From positions 1-5,935 of the forward strand of contig WQST01000156.1 of NCBI GenBank assembly GCA_009787745.1: 5,935 nt of DNA, given 5' to 3'. The notes beneath the pieces are model-generated. The model was given only the letters and a program-made list of their open reading frames with translations. It had not been told where the DNA came from and searched no databases. The position numbers were made by a program, and so were the translations under genes. Shown one piece after another: positions 1-5,935 of this stretch. This DNA is from Lachnospiraceae bacterium. GTDB lineage: Bacteria; Bacillota; Clostridia; Lachnospirales; Lachnospiraceae. The stretch's first letter is position 1, and each line of letters starts with the position of its first letter.

Positions 1-2
1 GT

Positions 3-287
3 GCTCACGTAGCGGCAGTTGTTGATATCAGCTTCTCAGGTGAGATTCCTGCCGGCGGCGCGAAGATCCCGGTAACAGTAAATAACGCAAACGTTGGTGA
101 TTATGTCTATATTGTTCACCGCAACTCAGTAACAGGAACATGGGAAGTCGTCGGTCAGGGAGTTTTAGGCGCTGACATGACTATTGTTGGTACATTCCTC
201 AATTTCTCACCTGTTATGATCATGGTGGTTCCTGCAGCTGATTTTGCAGCAGCCGGTGTTAGAGCTCCGAGAACCGGAGAATTTTAA
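3..287 (+). CDS. C-terminal end of a probable secreted/surface protein (5' partial)
   Basis: An open frame enters from the left edge (first whole codon at base 3) and ends at TAA 285-287, giving 94 residues. The visible part reads as a beta-rich extracellular domain: a GGAKIPVTVNNANVGDYVYI stretch, then VHRNSVTGTWEVVGQG, then a GTFLNFSPVMIMVV strand. The pattern 'Gly-Asp-x-Val-x-x-x-His ... Gly-Thr-Trp-Glu ... Phe-Ser-Pro-Val' is one I associate with the last domain of large surface proteins in Lachnospiraceae and related clostridia; this is recalled family knowledge, not a search result. The protein ends GVRAPRTGEF. This resembles the Pro-Lys/Arg-Thr-Gly core of sortase-type sorting signals, but the usual hydrophobic helix and basic tail are missing because the stop follows directly. 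There are no cysteines in the visible part. A hairpin follows 24 nt after the stop, so it is probably the last gene of its own transcript. Function unknown. Confidence 0.75.
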   Translation, partial: AHVAAVVDISFSGEIPAGGAKIPVTVNNANVGDYVYIVHRNSVTGTWEVVGQGVLGADMTIVGTFLNFSPVMIMVVPAADFAAAGVRAPRTGEF

Positions 288-311
288 TTAAAATTTTCTG
301 CAAAAAAATGG

Positions 312-336
312 ACGGGGGAACTTTAAGTTCCCCCGT
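312..336 (+). terminator. Perfect 10-bp hairpin, probable intrinsic terminator
   Basis: ACGGGGGAAC pairs without mismatch with GTTCCCCCGT around a TTTAA loop. It lies 24 nt after the stop of the upstream surface-protein gene and 43 nt before the ATG of the first glycosyltransferase. A run of seven A (302-308) precedes the stem. The + strand tail is only TATATTC, a poor U-tract, whereas read on the - strand the stem would be followed by seven U. Termination on the + strand may therefore be incomplete. Confidence 0.7.
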
Positions 337-379
337 ATATTCAAAAAGAACAGGTTGAAGTGGAGTCAAATCCGTTTAA

Positions 380-1537
380 ATGAACAAAGCGTTAATTTTA
401 ACAACAATAGGCGGATTTTTGCCACAATTTGAAATGAATAGTGTTCGGATTCTTAAAGATTTAGGCTATGAGGTTCATTATGCTTCGAACTTTACGAATC
501 CGATTTATAAGTTAGATAAAGATGAACTTACGGCAATGGGGATTCACTTACATCAGATTGATGTACAGAAATCACCGCTTCGGTTCATTAAGAATGCCAA
601 AGCACTTTTCCAGACCCTTAAGATTATGCGGAAGGAAAAGATTACCGTTTGCCATTTTCACAACCCGATGGGCGGTGTTATCGGCAGGGTAGCGGCACTA
701 CTTAACCGCAATGTGAAATATACGATCTATACCGCTCACGGTTTTCATTTTTATAAGGGCGCACCGATTGAGAACTGGTTATTATATTTTCCGATTGAGT
801 TCTTGTTGGGTAAGAAAACAGATTGCCTGATAACGATTAACAAAGAAGATTTCGACTGCGCCAATATTATCGGGCGGCGTAAAAACAAAAAAATCATCCA
901 AATTCCCGGGGTCGGGGTGGAAACCGCACGTTTCAAACAACCGCAAGGGCTACGCGAACGAGTCCGGAAGCAACATAATATTGATGATGATGTTTTTTAT
1001 ATTTTATCGGTCGGAGAACTTAATTCTAATAAGAATCATGAAGTTATCCTTAATGCGATGACAATACTCAGGAGAGAAAAAATTCATTTCGGAATCTGCG
1101 GTGCGGGTCCTAATGAAGCATATTTACTGGAACTTGCGGCGAAACTTGGTTTGTCCGACTGTTTTACCTTATTTGGTTACAAAGATAACATCCCTGAAAT
1201 GCTCGGTTTAGCGGACTGCTTTGCTTTCCCTTCGAAGCGGGAAGGGTTGGGGATTGCGGCAATTGAAGCGATGGCGGCAGGGATTCCCCTGATAACATCG
1301 GATTGCCGGGGGACAAGAGAGTATATGACCGACGATATAACAGGATATGTTAGCCGAAACGGTACGCCGCGGGAATACGCGACTCTTATCATGAAGATGC
1401 TGATGTTTCCCGAAAAACGGGAACAGATGGCTAAGGCCTGTCAGTTAAGAGCAAAGGATTTTGATAAAGAAAGAACATACGGGATTATTAAAAACGTATA
1501 TTCCAATATAAAGATCGCCGCTAAGAATCAAAGATAG
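380..1537 (+). CDS. EpsD-like family 4 glycosyltransferase
   Basis: 385-residue retaining GT4 (GT-B fold) glycosyltransferase, of normal full length. It should transfer a sugar from a nucleotide donor to a lipid-linked intermediate at the inner face of the membrane. The N-terminal Rossmann domain (about 1-175) has the opening ALILTTIGGFLPQFEMNSVR and the hallmark YTAHGFHFYKGAPIENWLLY (117-136), followed by TDCLITINKEDF; from memory this block is nearly the same in Bacillus subtilis EpsD. The C-terminal donor-binding domain (about 200-370) has SVGELNSNKNH (210-220), a GAGP turn (241-244) and the E-x7-E motif, Glu288 and Glu296, in REGLGIAAIEAMAAG. ATG 380 is the first start in frame; the nearest purine-rich element (GGAG, 362-365) is about 14 nt away, so its ribosome site is weak. 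It leads the polysaccharide gene run and lies 26 nt before the next gene. Donor and acceptor cannot be told from sequence. Confidence 0.93.
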   Translation: MNKALILTTIGGFLPQFEMNSVRILKDLGYEVHYASNFTNPIYKLDKDELTAMGIHLHQIDVQKSPLRFIKNAKALFQTLKIMRKEKITVCHFHNPMGGVIGRVAALLNRNVKYTIYTAHGFHFYKGAPIENWLLYFPIEFLLGKKTDCLITINKEDFDCANIIGRRKNKKIIQIPGVGVETARFKQPQGLRERVRKQHNIDDDVFYILSVGELNSNKNHEVILNAMTILRREKIHFGICGAGPNEAYLLELAAKLGLSDCFTLFGYKDNIPEMLGLADCFAFPSKREGLGIAAIEAMAAGIPLITSDCRGTREYMTDDITGYVSRNGTPREYATLIMKMLMFPEKREQMAKACQLRAKDFDKERTYGIIKNVYSNIKIAAKNQR

Positions 1538-1545
1538 TTTACGGC

Positions 1546-1555
1546 GAGGAAAAGG
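1546..1555 (+). promoter_or_regulatory. Ribosome binding site of the GT2 gene
   Basis: GAGGAAAAGG lies in the 26-nt gap between the two glycosyltransferase genes, ending 8 nt before ATG 1564. It supports that ATG and shows the gene has its own initiation site within the operon. Confidence 0.65.
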
Positions 1556-1563
1556 TTTAACCA

Positions 1564-2475
1564 ATGAGTAAACTGAAAAGCCCCGCGATCAGCGTGATCA
1601 TGAGTATCTACAACCAAAAAGATCCGGAAAGATTGCGGAAAGCTATTTATTCCATCCTAGGTCAATCTTTTCATGATTTCGAGTTCATCATCTACAATGA
1701 TGGTTCGGATGATGATATTTATCACCAACTGGCGGAATATGCGAAGGTGGATGAAAGAATCATCGTTTTACACAATTCCGTAAACCAAGGGCTGGCATAT
1801 TCACTTAATGCCTGCATAGATGTCGCTAAGGGCAAGTATTTAGCCAGAATGGATGATGATGATATCAGTTCGGTTAACCGTTTCCGTGTTCAGTACGAGT
1901 ATTTGGAGAAACATAGCGAAGTCGCTTTTGTTGGCTGTAATGCATCGTTAATTGACGACGACGGGGTTTGGGGACATCGGATGATGCCTGAGAATCCCGC
2001 TAAGAAGGATTACTTACGTTTTTCCCCTTTTATCCATCCAACCGTGATGATCAGGCGCAGTGTTTTAGAAGAAGGCAATAACTACAATACCTCTAAAGAG
2101 ACGCTTCGCTGTGAAGATTACGAGTTGTTTATGCGGCTTAATAAAGCGGGATATTTAGGGCATAATATTCAACAGGAGTTATTTTATTATCGTGAAGATA
2201 AGAAATCATATCATAAGCGGACATTAAGGAGCCGCGCCGCAGAGATGCGGGTCAGGTATGCAAATTTTAAGGATTTGAAGCTTTTGTCCCCAATTGGGTT
2301 TTTGTATGTAATCAGACCGCTGATATCAGCTATCGTACCGGCGGAAATGATATTACATATAAAGCAGAACTACCACAAGCAAAATACCATGACAACATAC
2401 GAATCATATGAAAACATTGGAACGAAGATTATCGCAATATCGCCGGATTCTGAAAAGGGAGCCAACGTTATTTAA
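1564..2475 (+). CDS. Family 2 glycosyltransferase
   Basis: 303-residue inverting GT2 (GT-A fold) enzyme, probably adding one sugar to the surface polysaccharide repeat on the cytoplasmic side. The order of motifs is canonical: ISVIMSIYN (9-17), QSFHDFEFIIYNDGSDD (34-50) for nucleotide binding, ARMDDDDIS (94-102) with the metal-binding DxD, FIHPTVMIRR (156-165), and the catalytic-base region CEDYELFMRL (183-192). No strong transmembrane helix is seen; a hydrophobic stretch at about 241-260 could associate with the membrane. The start is ATG 1564 with a good ribosome site. Odd: the last 30 or so residues (after HIKQNYHKQN) look unlike the family and lie in DNA shared with the next gene (2408-2475). 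Homologues usually end about where this tail begins, and a shift of one frame would stop at TGA 2390-2392. The tail may be a natural readthrough or the mark of an old indel. Specific donor unknown. Confidence 0.92.
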   Translation: MSKLKSPAISVIMSIYNQKDPERLRKAIYSILGQSFHDFEFIIYNDGSDDDIYHQLAEYAKVDERIIVLHNSVNQGLAYSLNACIDVAKGKYLARMDDDDISSVNRFRVQYEYLEKHSEVAFVGCNASLIDDDGVWGHRMMPENPAKKDYLRFSPFIHPTVMIRRSVLEEGNNYNTSKETLRCEDYELFMRLNKAGYLGHNIQQELFYYREDKKSYHKRTLRSRAAEMRVRYANFKDLKLLSPIGFLYVIRPLISAIVPAEMILHIKQNYHKQNTMTTYESYENIGTKIIAISPDSEKGANVI

Positions 2476-3742
2476 GGCTTCTTTAGATGTCGATGCCCTT
2501 TTTGAGGGCAAAGGCTATAACGACAGTTTTAGGATGGTCGGTGTATACTTAATAGCTCCGATAATGTATAGCTTTGTTAATTGGGTCGTCGATAACGCCA
2601 TCAAAAATAGGTGTGAGCGGCTCTATTTTCTTGCCCGTGACGGCTACCTGATGTACTGTGTTGCCATTCAGATATGTGAAGAGAGAAATATTGATATTGA
2701 ACTTAAATATCTTTACTGCTCCCGCTATGCCCTGCGAAGCGCATGGTATCACATCGATATAGAAGAAAGCCTTAGATATATCTGCTTAGGCGGTACGCAT
2801 GTAACGTTTGAGACAGTTATGAACCGTGCCGGAATAAAAACCGACAAAATAATGGATATGGCAAGGCTTTTGGGCTATGCTTTGGAAGAGCGGAGATTAT
2901 CTTATCCTGAGTTGGCGCTGCTTAGAGAAAAGCTTGCCAATTGCCCCGAATTTATTAATATCGTGTCCGATAATGCGCGGCATAAGTACCCGCAAGCAAT
3001 CGCCTATCTGGAGCAGGAAGGTTTGTATGATTTAAAGAAAAAAGCGTTGGTAGACAGCGGTTGGACGGGAAGTATGCAAAAAGTAATCGGCGACCTGACC
3101 AGAGCCGATAATTTGACGGGATTTTATTTCGGACTTTATGAGTACCCGCTTGAAGTTGAGAGGAATACTTATAATACCTATTATTTCGCGCCAAAGGGCA
3201 ATATTTTTCGCAAGGCGTACTTTGCCAACAGCTTGTTTGAATGTATCCTTAGTTCCAAGCAAGGGATGTGTGTCGGGTATACCGATTATAATGCGGTGAG
3301 TTATCCGATTCTTGAACAGGAAAATAATCCCAATTATGACAGGATTGTTGATATATACGAGATAATTATGACTTTTGCGAAAAGGGTTGAGAATAATAAG
3401 ATTTCTTACCCGAAGTCAGCCAAAATTTTCAGTAAAATGTTTCGCCTTTTCATGGGTTATCCGACCGGAAAAGAAGCGGAATTTTTCGGCGGTTATATCT
3501 TTTGTGACGATTTAATCGGGGAAAGGGACCAAACGGTCGCCGCGCCTTTGACCCTTAATGATATAAAAGACAATCGTTTACTAAAGCGCGCAATAAACCT
3601 TAAAAAGCTCTATAAGATTAAGGAAAGTGCTTGGTTACAGGGAAGCGTCGTCAGGAAAATAGAAAACCCGCGCCGGGAATTATTTCACGTAACGCTTTAC
3701 CGGATAGTATTGTTCATGCGAAAAGCAGTAAAAAATAAATGA
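2408..3742 (+). CDS. COG5610-like polysaccharide-cluster protein of unknown function
   Basis: 444 residues. I recognise the C-terminal module of the COG5610 ('predicted HAD-superfamily hydrolase') proteins found in capsule and O-antigen clusters: RLYFLARDGYLMY (71-83), YLYCSRYALRSAW (101-113), ALVDSGWTGSMQKVI (213-227), GFYFGLY (238-244), and a late SAWLQGS (407-413). Longer family members place a HAD phosphatase domain, with an FDIFDTL-type motif, before this module. No such motif is present here and the module begins almost at the N-terminus, so this is the module alone. The biochemical activity is not known to me; context suggests a role in making or modifying the glycan. No signal peptide is seen, and 43-60 is only moderately hydrophobic. 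ATG 2408 lies inside the end of the GT2 gene, and TGA 2390-2392 blocks any earlier start in frame except within 15 nt. It has no clear ribosome site, so translational coupling to the GT2 gene is likely. Confidence 0.82.
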   Translation: MKTLERRLSQYRRILKREPTLFKASLDVDALFEGKGYNDSFRMVGVYLIAPIMYSFVNWVVDNAIKNRCERLYFLARDGYLMYCVAIQICEERNIDIELKYLYCSRYALRSAWYHIDIEESLRYICLGGTHVTFETVMNRAGIKTDKIMDMARLLGYALEERRLSYPELALLREKLANCPEFINIVSDNARHKYPQAIAYLEQEGLYDLKKKALVDSGWTGSMQKVIGDLTRADNLTGFYFGLYEYPLEVERNTYNTYYFAPKGNIFRKAYFANSLFECILSSKQGMCVGYTDYNAVSYPILEQENNPNYDRIVDIYEIIMTFAKRVENNKISYPKSAKIFSKMFRLFMGYPTGKEAEFFGGYIFCDDLIGERDQTVAAPLTLNDIKDNRLLKRAINLKKLYKIKESAWLQGSVVRKIENPRRELFHVTLYRIVLFMRKAVKNK

Positions 3743-3761
3743 GATAACAGTAGTTTACTTT

Positions 3762-3765
3762 GGAG
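3762..3765 (+). promoter_or_regulatory. Ribosome binding site that fixes the permease start
   Basis: GGAG lies 6 nt before TTG 3772. The other in-frame start, TTG 3760, overlaps this element and has no purine-rich sequence at a usable distance, so 3772 is preferred. The site lies in the short gap after the COG5610-like gene. Confidence 0.6.
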
Positions 3766-3771
3766 ATAATT

Positions 3772-4539
3772 TTGAAACAGGATATAAAGCAATATATTTT
3801 CGTCATAAGAGAGCTGGTGTCCCGCGAGATTAAACGAAAATATACGCGGTCAACGCTGGGCGTTCTCTGGAGCGTCTTGGCGCCATTACTTAATATGACA
3901 GTGATGTCACTTATATTTACGACGATTTTTACCCGTGATATTGAAAATTTTCCGATTTATTATTTAACGGGAATCATCCTGTGGAATATGTTCTCGGCAG
4001 GTTCGGCGCAAGCCATGACATCATTGGTAGATAATAAAAGCATGTTGATAAAAGTAAAACTGCCGACCGGAATTTTCCCCTTAGCCCGCTGTTGTACGGC
4101 ACTGACGAACCTTAGTTATTCACTGATTGCGTACGTGATAATGCTCGTCGTTTTCCAAATTAAGTTAAATGCCGCGTTTCTGCTGATGCCGATATATATT
4201 CTGTTAACTTTTTTATTCACCTTAGGAATCGGGAAAGCTTTGAGTGTTATGTATATCTTCTTTGGTGATATCCAGCATTTATATACGGTTTTATTGACCT
4301 TATGGATGTTTTGCAGTGCGATTTTTTATCCTGTTGACCGCGTCGCGGGAGTTATGCGAATAATAATTAATAATAATCCGATGTATATTTTTATTGCCGC
4401 CGCCAGGCGCAGTATTTTGGAAGGCTTGGCACCGACCCCCAGAGAATGGGTGATGATGCTTTTGTGGAGTTTAGGAGTCTATCTGTTTGGAACAATTATT
4501 TTTGACAAATTTCAAAATCGGGTCATGCAACATATTTAG
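3772..4539 (+). CDS. ABC-2 type polysaccharide export permease (TagG/Wzm-like)
   Basis: 255 residues from TTG 3772 (259 if TTG 3760 is used), the usual length for the membrane subunit of an ABC-2 exporter of polysaccharide or teichoic acid. The N-terminal cytoplasmic part has the family signature VSREIKRKYTRSTLGVLWS (16-34), then about six membrane segments: roughly 33-54, 62-82, 107-130, 136-162, 168-187 and 226-246. Conserved family features include KVKLPTGIFPLA (94-105) in the coupling region, CSAIFYP (181-187) and NNPMYIFI (201-208). It should dimerise, pair with two copies of an ATPase and move a lipid-linked glycan across the cytoplasmic membrane. It starts 29 nt after the COG5610-like gene. 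Downstream, where the ATPase gene is expected, lies the long fused gene that overlaps or abuts its end. Which polymer is exported cannot be read from the sequence. TagG, KpsM, RfbA and Wzm names are all used for this family, so no symbol is given. Confidence 0.93.
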   Translation: MKQDIKQYIFVIRELVSREIKRKYTRSTLGVLWSVLAPLLNMTVMSLIFTTIFTRDIENFPIYYLTGIILWNMFSAGSAQAMTSLVDNKSMLIKVKLPTGIFPLARCCTALTNLSYSLIAYVIMLVVFQIKLNAAFLLMPIYILLTFLFTLGIGKALSVMYIFFGDIQHLYTVLLTLWMFCSAIFYPVDRVAGVMRIIINNNPMYIFIAAARRSILEGLAPTPREWVMMLLWSLGVYLFGTIIFDKFQNRVMQHI

Positions 4540-5935
4540 GATTATCTTCGGGTATCGTAAAGTGTTTTTTTTCGTGGCTTTATGGATGCTTTTTGGCTTT
4601 AATTTCGGGACGGTAGACGTAATGGCAGGTGTAGATCAAGGAAATGCTATTGAATTGCCCAATAATCCGCCGCCTGATGATATTGAACCGCCGCCTGACG
4701 GCGGACCGCAACCGCCCGCGCCTCCCCCCGACCAAGGCGGCGGCGGAGGACAGCAACCGCCGCCATCTAACGGCGGCGGCGGGCAGCAACAACAGCCTAA
4801 TCAGGGCGGCGGGGAACAACATGAGCAGCAACCGCCGCAGAATAATAATACCCCCGCACCGAATCAAACGGCGCAGACGGCGACTGAACAGCCGCAGGCG
4901 CGAAATGAGATTGCTTTCGGATCGAGTTCATACAGGTGGGACATCGGTGAAAGTTCGCAGATTGGGATTTATGCGAACAGCGGAACGGCGATCGGTAGTT
5001 TTGAAATCGTCATCGAGTACGATTCGAGTATGCTTAGGTATGTAAGCGGAGCGGAATCAAGAAACGGGAACCGTTTAGTCATAAGCGGGACAGGAAATTC
5101 TAACTCGCACCGCCGAATGCTGAATTTTGAACCGCTTCGGGACGGTAATACCAATATCAGGATTGTCTCGGCGGTAGTTCGGACGGTCGCTGACGCCAAT
5201 GGGAATGATGCAGAAATTGCTGTTGATATATCAGCCCGCGCGCCCATCACAATCAATAGGTCGATGACCGTTAATAAACTTTTGCAAGAACTGTTCATAT
5301 CTCCTGCGGGAATCGATTTTTACCCTGATGTTTTCGAATATGAGGTTTCGGTCGATGATACGGTTTCAGAGCTTGATATCGGGTATGTGGCATTTGATGA
5401 ACGGGCGGTTGTGACGATTTCGGATCCTGTTTTAGATTACGGCGAAAATACGATTACGATTACAGTCGAAGGAAATACAGGCGAACCCCAAGTCTATACG
5501 CTTTTAGTTATCCGTGCCGAACCGCTTCAAGTCTTGGAAGCCGAGCCTGAGCCTTTACCTGCGGCGGAACCGGAACCTGTCATAGAAGAGCCAGAATCTG
5601 TTGAGGTAGGGAATTTTGAACCGGAGGACATTATTGATGAGCATACAGATATCAGCGATTTTGACAGGGCTTATTATTTTTCATGGAAAATAGCGTTGGG
5701 TTTTGTCGCCGTCCTTCTCATCTTGGCTTTAATTGCCCGACAGGTTTATGAGAACTTTTATCTTAGAAATAAAATACTTGAATCAGACAATGATATCAAA
5801 ATCATCAATCTGGATGAAATCGTCATCAATGTGAGCAGGGTATCGATGCAGTTCAAAATGGCGGACGAGGAATCATCAAGCTTAAAGGAATATATTATTC
5901 GTACATTAAAAGGCAATAATTGCTATCGTGTGCTT
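4487..5935 (+). CDS. Membrane protein with cohesin-like and cadherin-like ectodomain, apparently fused to an ABC exporter ATPase (3' partial)
   Basis: One frame runs without a stop to the right edge (483 residues from TTG 4487). In order: basic GYRK and a hydrophobic core, VFFFVALWMLFGFNFG (26-41), with a possible cleavage after VMA (45-47); a Pro/Gly/Gln/Asn-rich linker (about 58-140); a cohesin-like domain (141-256) with IGIYANSGTAIGSFEIVIEY followed by DSSMLRYVSG; a cadherin-like beta-sandwich domain (257-344) with the typical FEYEVSV, YGENTITITVEG and YTLLVIRA pattern; an acidic Glu-Pro linker (345-392); one transmembrane helix (about 399-417); then EIVINVSRVSMQFKM and SLKEYIIRTLKG (444-476). 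These last motifs match the start of TagH/Wzt-type ATPases, before Walker A. Position after the permease supports that role. Expected topology: N-terminal part outside, C-terminal part in the cytoplasm. The start is uncertain: TTG 4487 has AGGAG 9 nt upstream but overlaps the permease by 53 nt; TTG 4502 lacks a clear site; GTG 4562 avoids overlap but loses the basic n-region. The ectodomain calls are by eye; the ATPase call is inference. Confidence 0.8.
   Translation, partial: MEQLFLTNFKIGSCNIFRIIFGYRKVFFFVALWMLFGFNFGTVDVMAGVDQGNAIELPNNPPPDDIEPPPDGGPQPPAPPPDQGGGGGQQPPPSNGGGGQQQQPNQGGGEQHEQQPPQNNNTPAPNQTAQTATEQPQARNEIAFGSSSYRWDIGESSQIGIYANSGTAIGSFEIVIEYDSSMLRYVSGAESRNGNRLVISGTGNSNSHRRMLNFEPLRDGNTNIRIVSAVVRTVADANGNDAEIAVDISARAPITINRSMTVNKLLQELFISPAGIDFYPDVFEYEVSVDDTVSELDIGYVAFDERAVVTISDPVLDYGENTITITVEGNTGEPQVYTLLVIRAEPLQVLEAEPEPLPAAEPEPVIEEPESVEVGNFEPEDIIDEHTDISDFDRAYYFSWKIALGFVAVLLILALIARQVYENFYLRNKILESDNDIKIINLDEIVINVSRVSMQFKMADEESSSLKEYIIRTLKGNNCYRVL
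4658..4906 (+). repeat. GC-rich low-complexity tract encoding a Pro/Gly/Gln/Asn linker
   Basis: Within the fused gene, an imperfect mix of CCG and GGC triplets codes for Pro, Gly, Gln and Asn runs. CCGCCGCCTGA occurs at 4667-4677 and again at 4688-4698, and CAGCAACCGCCGC at 4751-4763 and 4826-4838. The tract is much richer in GC than the surrounding genes. It probably forms a flexible extracellular spacer between the signal segment and the first folded domain. Such sequence is prone to length change by slippage. Other frames here give long Arg-rich or Leu-rich translations that are artefacts. Confidence 0.8.
4757..4779 (+). repeat. 8-bp all-GC inverted repeat inside the coding sequence
   Basis: CCGCCGCC (4757-4764) and GGCGGCGG (4772-4779) are perfect inverted repeats around a 7-nt loop. 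They arise from adjacent Pro and Gly codon runs. The mRNA could form a stable hairpin soon after the start of the fused gene; a role is not shown, and codon composition alone may explain it. Confidence 0.5.

Noticed and set aside
355..383. TTGAAG at 355-360 as a -35 promoter element for the first glycosyltransferase
   Set aside because: A -10 box at normal spacing would fall at the start codon, and nothing there resembles TATAAT.
2955..3262. Two overlapping - strand frames inside the COG5610-like gene
   Set aside because: Antisense shadows of a gene with clear family motifs on the + strand.
4580..4867. 95-residue - strand frame with Leu/Ala/Arg runs
   Set aside because: Antisense of the same low-complexity tract; no ribosome site and no family pattern.
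4644..5045. 133-residue + strand frame with a very Arg-rich translation
   Set aside because: It is a shift of the GC-rich linker of the fused gene. The composition comes from CCG/CGG repeats and there are no domain features, while the overlapping frame carries recognisable domains.
4969..5298. 109-residue - strand frame
   Set aside because: Lies wholly antisense to the cohesin-like region of the fused gene and has no recognisable motif.
5843..5935. Separate ATPase gene starting at an internal ATG near the right edge
   Set aside because: The ATGs there lie after the first conserved strand (EIVINVSRV), have no ribosome site, and the frame is continuous from the membrane helix.
1..5935. CRISPR array, tRNA, rRNA, insertion sequence or attachment site
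   Set aside because: No regularly spaced repeats, cloverleaf-like sequence, transposase frame or flanking repeat pair was seen by eye.

Overview
The window looks like part of a cell-surface polysaccharide locus from a Gram-positive bacterium of the Firmicutes, most likely Clostridia (Lachnospiraceae-like). Three things point there: the first glycosyltransferase closely resembles Bacillus EpsD, the exporter genes are of the TagG/TagH (Wzm/Wzt) kind, and both edge proteins carry surface-protein domains common in gut clostridia. The DNA is AT-leaning except for one GC-rich low-complexity stretch. Everything recognisable is on the + strand. The genus cannot be fixed from the sequence alone.

Layout. 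Bases 1-287 are the 3' end of a secreted or surface protein ending in an APRTGEF tail. A perfect 10-bp hairpin (312-336) separates it from a tightly packed five-gene run: an EpsD-like GT4 glycosyltransferase (380-1537), a GT2 glycosyltransferase (1564-2475), a COG5610-like protein of unknown function typical of polysaccharide clusters (2408-3742, overlapping the GT2 gene by 68 nt), an ABC-2 polysaccharide export permease (3772-4539, TTG start), and a long gene that runs off the right edge (about 4487 to beyond 5935).

The last gene is the most interesting. A TagG/Wzm-type permease is normally followed by its ATPase partner (TagH/Wzt). Here the gene in that position first encodes a signal-like hydrophobic segment, a Pro/Gly/Gln/Asn-rich linker, a cohesin-like beta domain, a cadherin-like beta-sandwich domain, an acidic Glu-Pro linker and one transmembrane helix. 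In the same uninterrupted frame it then enters what looks like the opening of a TagH/Wzt-type ATPase domain. If the frame continues into Walker A, this is an exporter ATPase with an N-terminal extracellular module that could bind glycan or protein. The window ends before Walker A, so the ATPase part is inferred from its first 40 or so residues and from gene order.

How the genes may work together (inference): the two glycosyltransferases extend a lipid-linked glycan, the COG5610-like protein has an unknown role in making or modifying it, and the permease with the fused protein exports the finished chain. No polymerase or flippase is visible in the window, which fits ABC-transporter-dependent rather than Wzx/Wzy export, although the locus is cut on the right.
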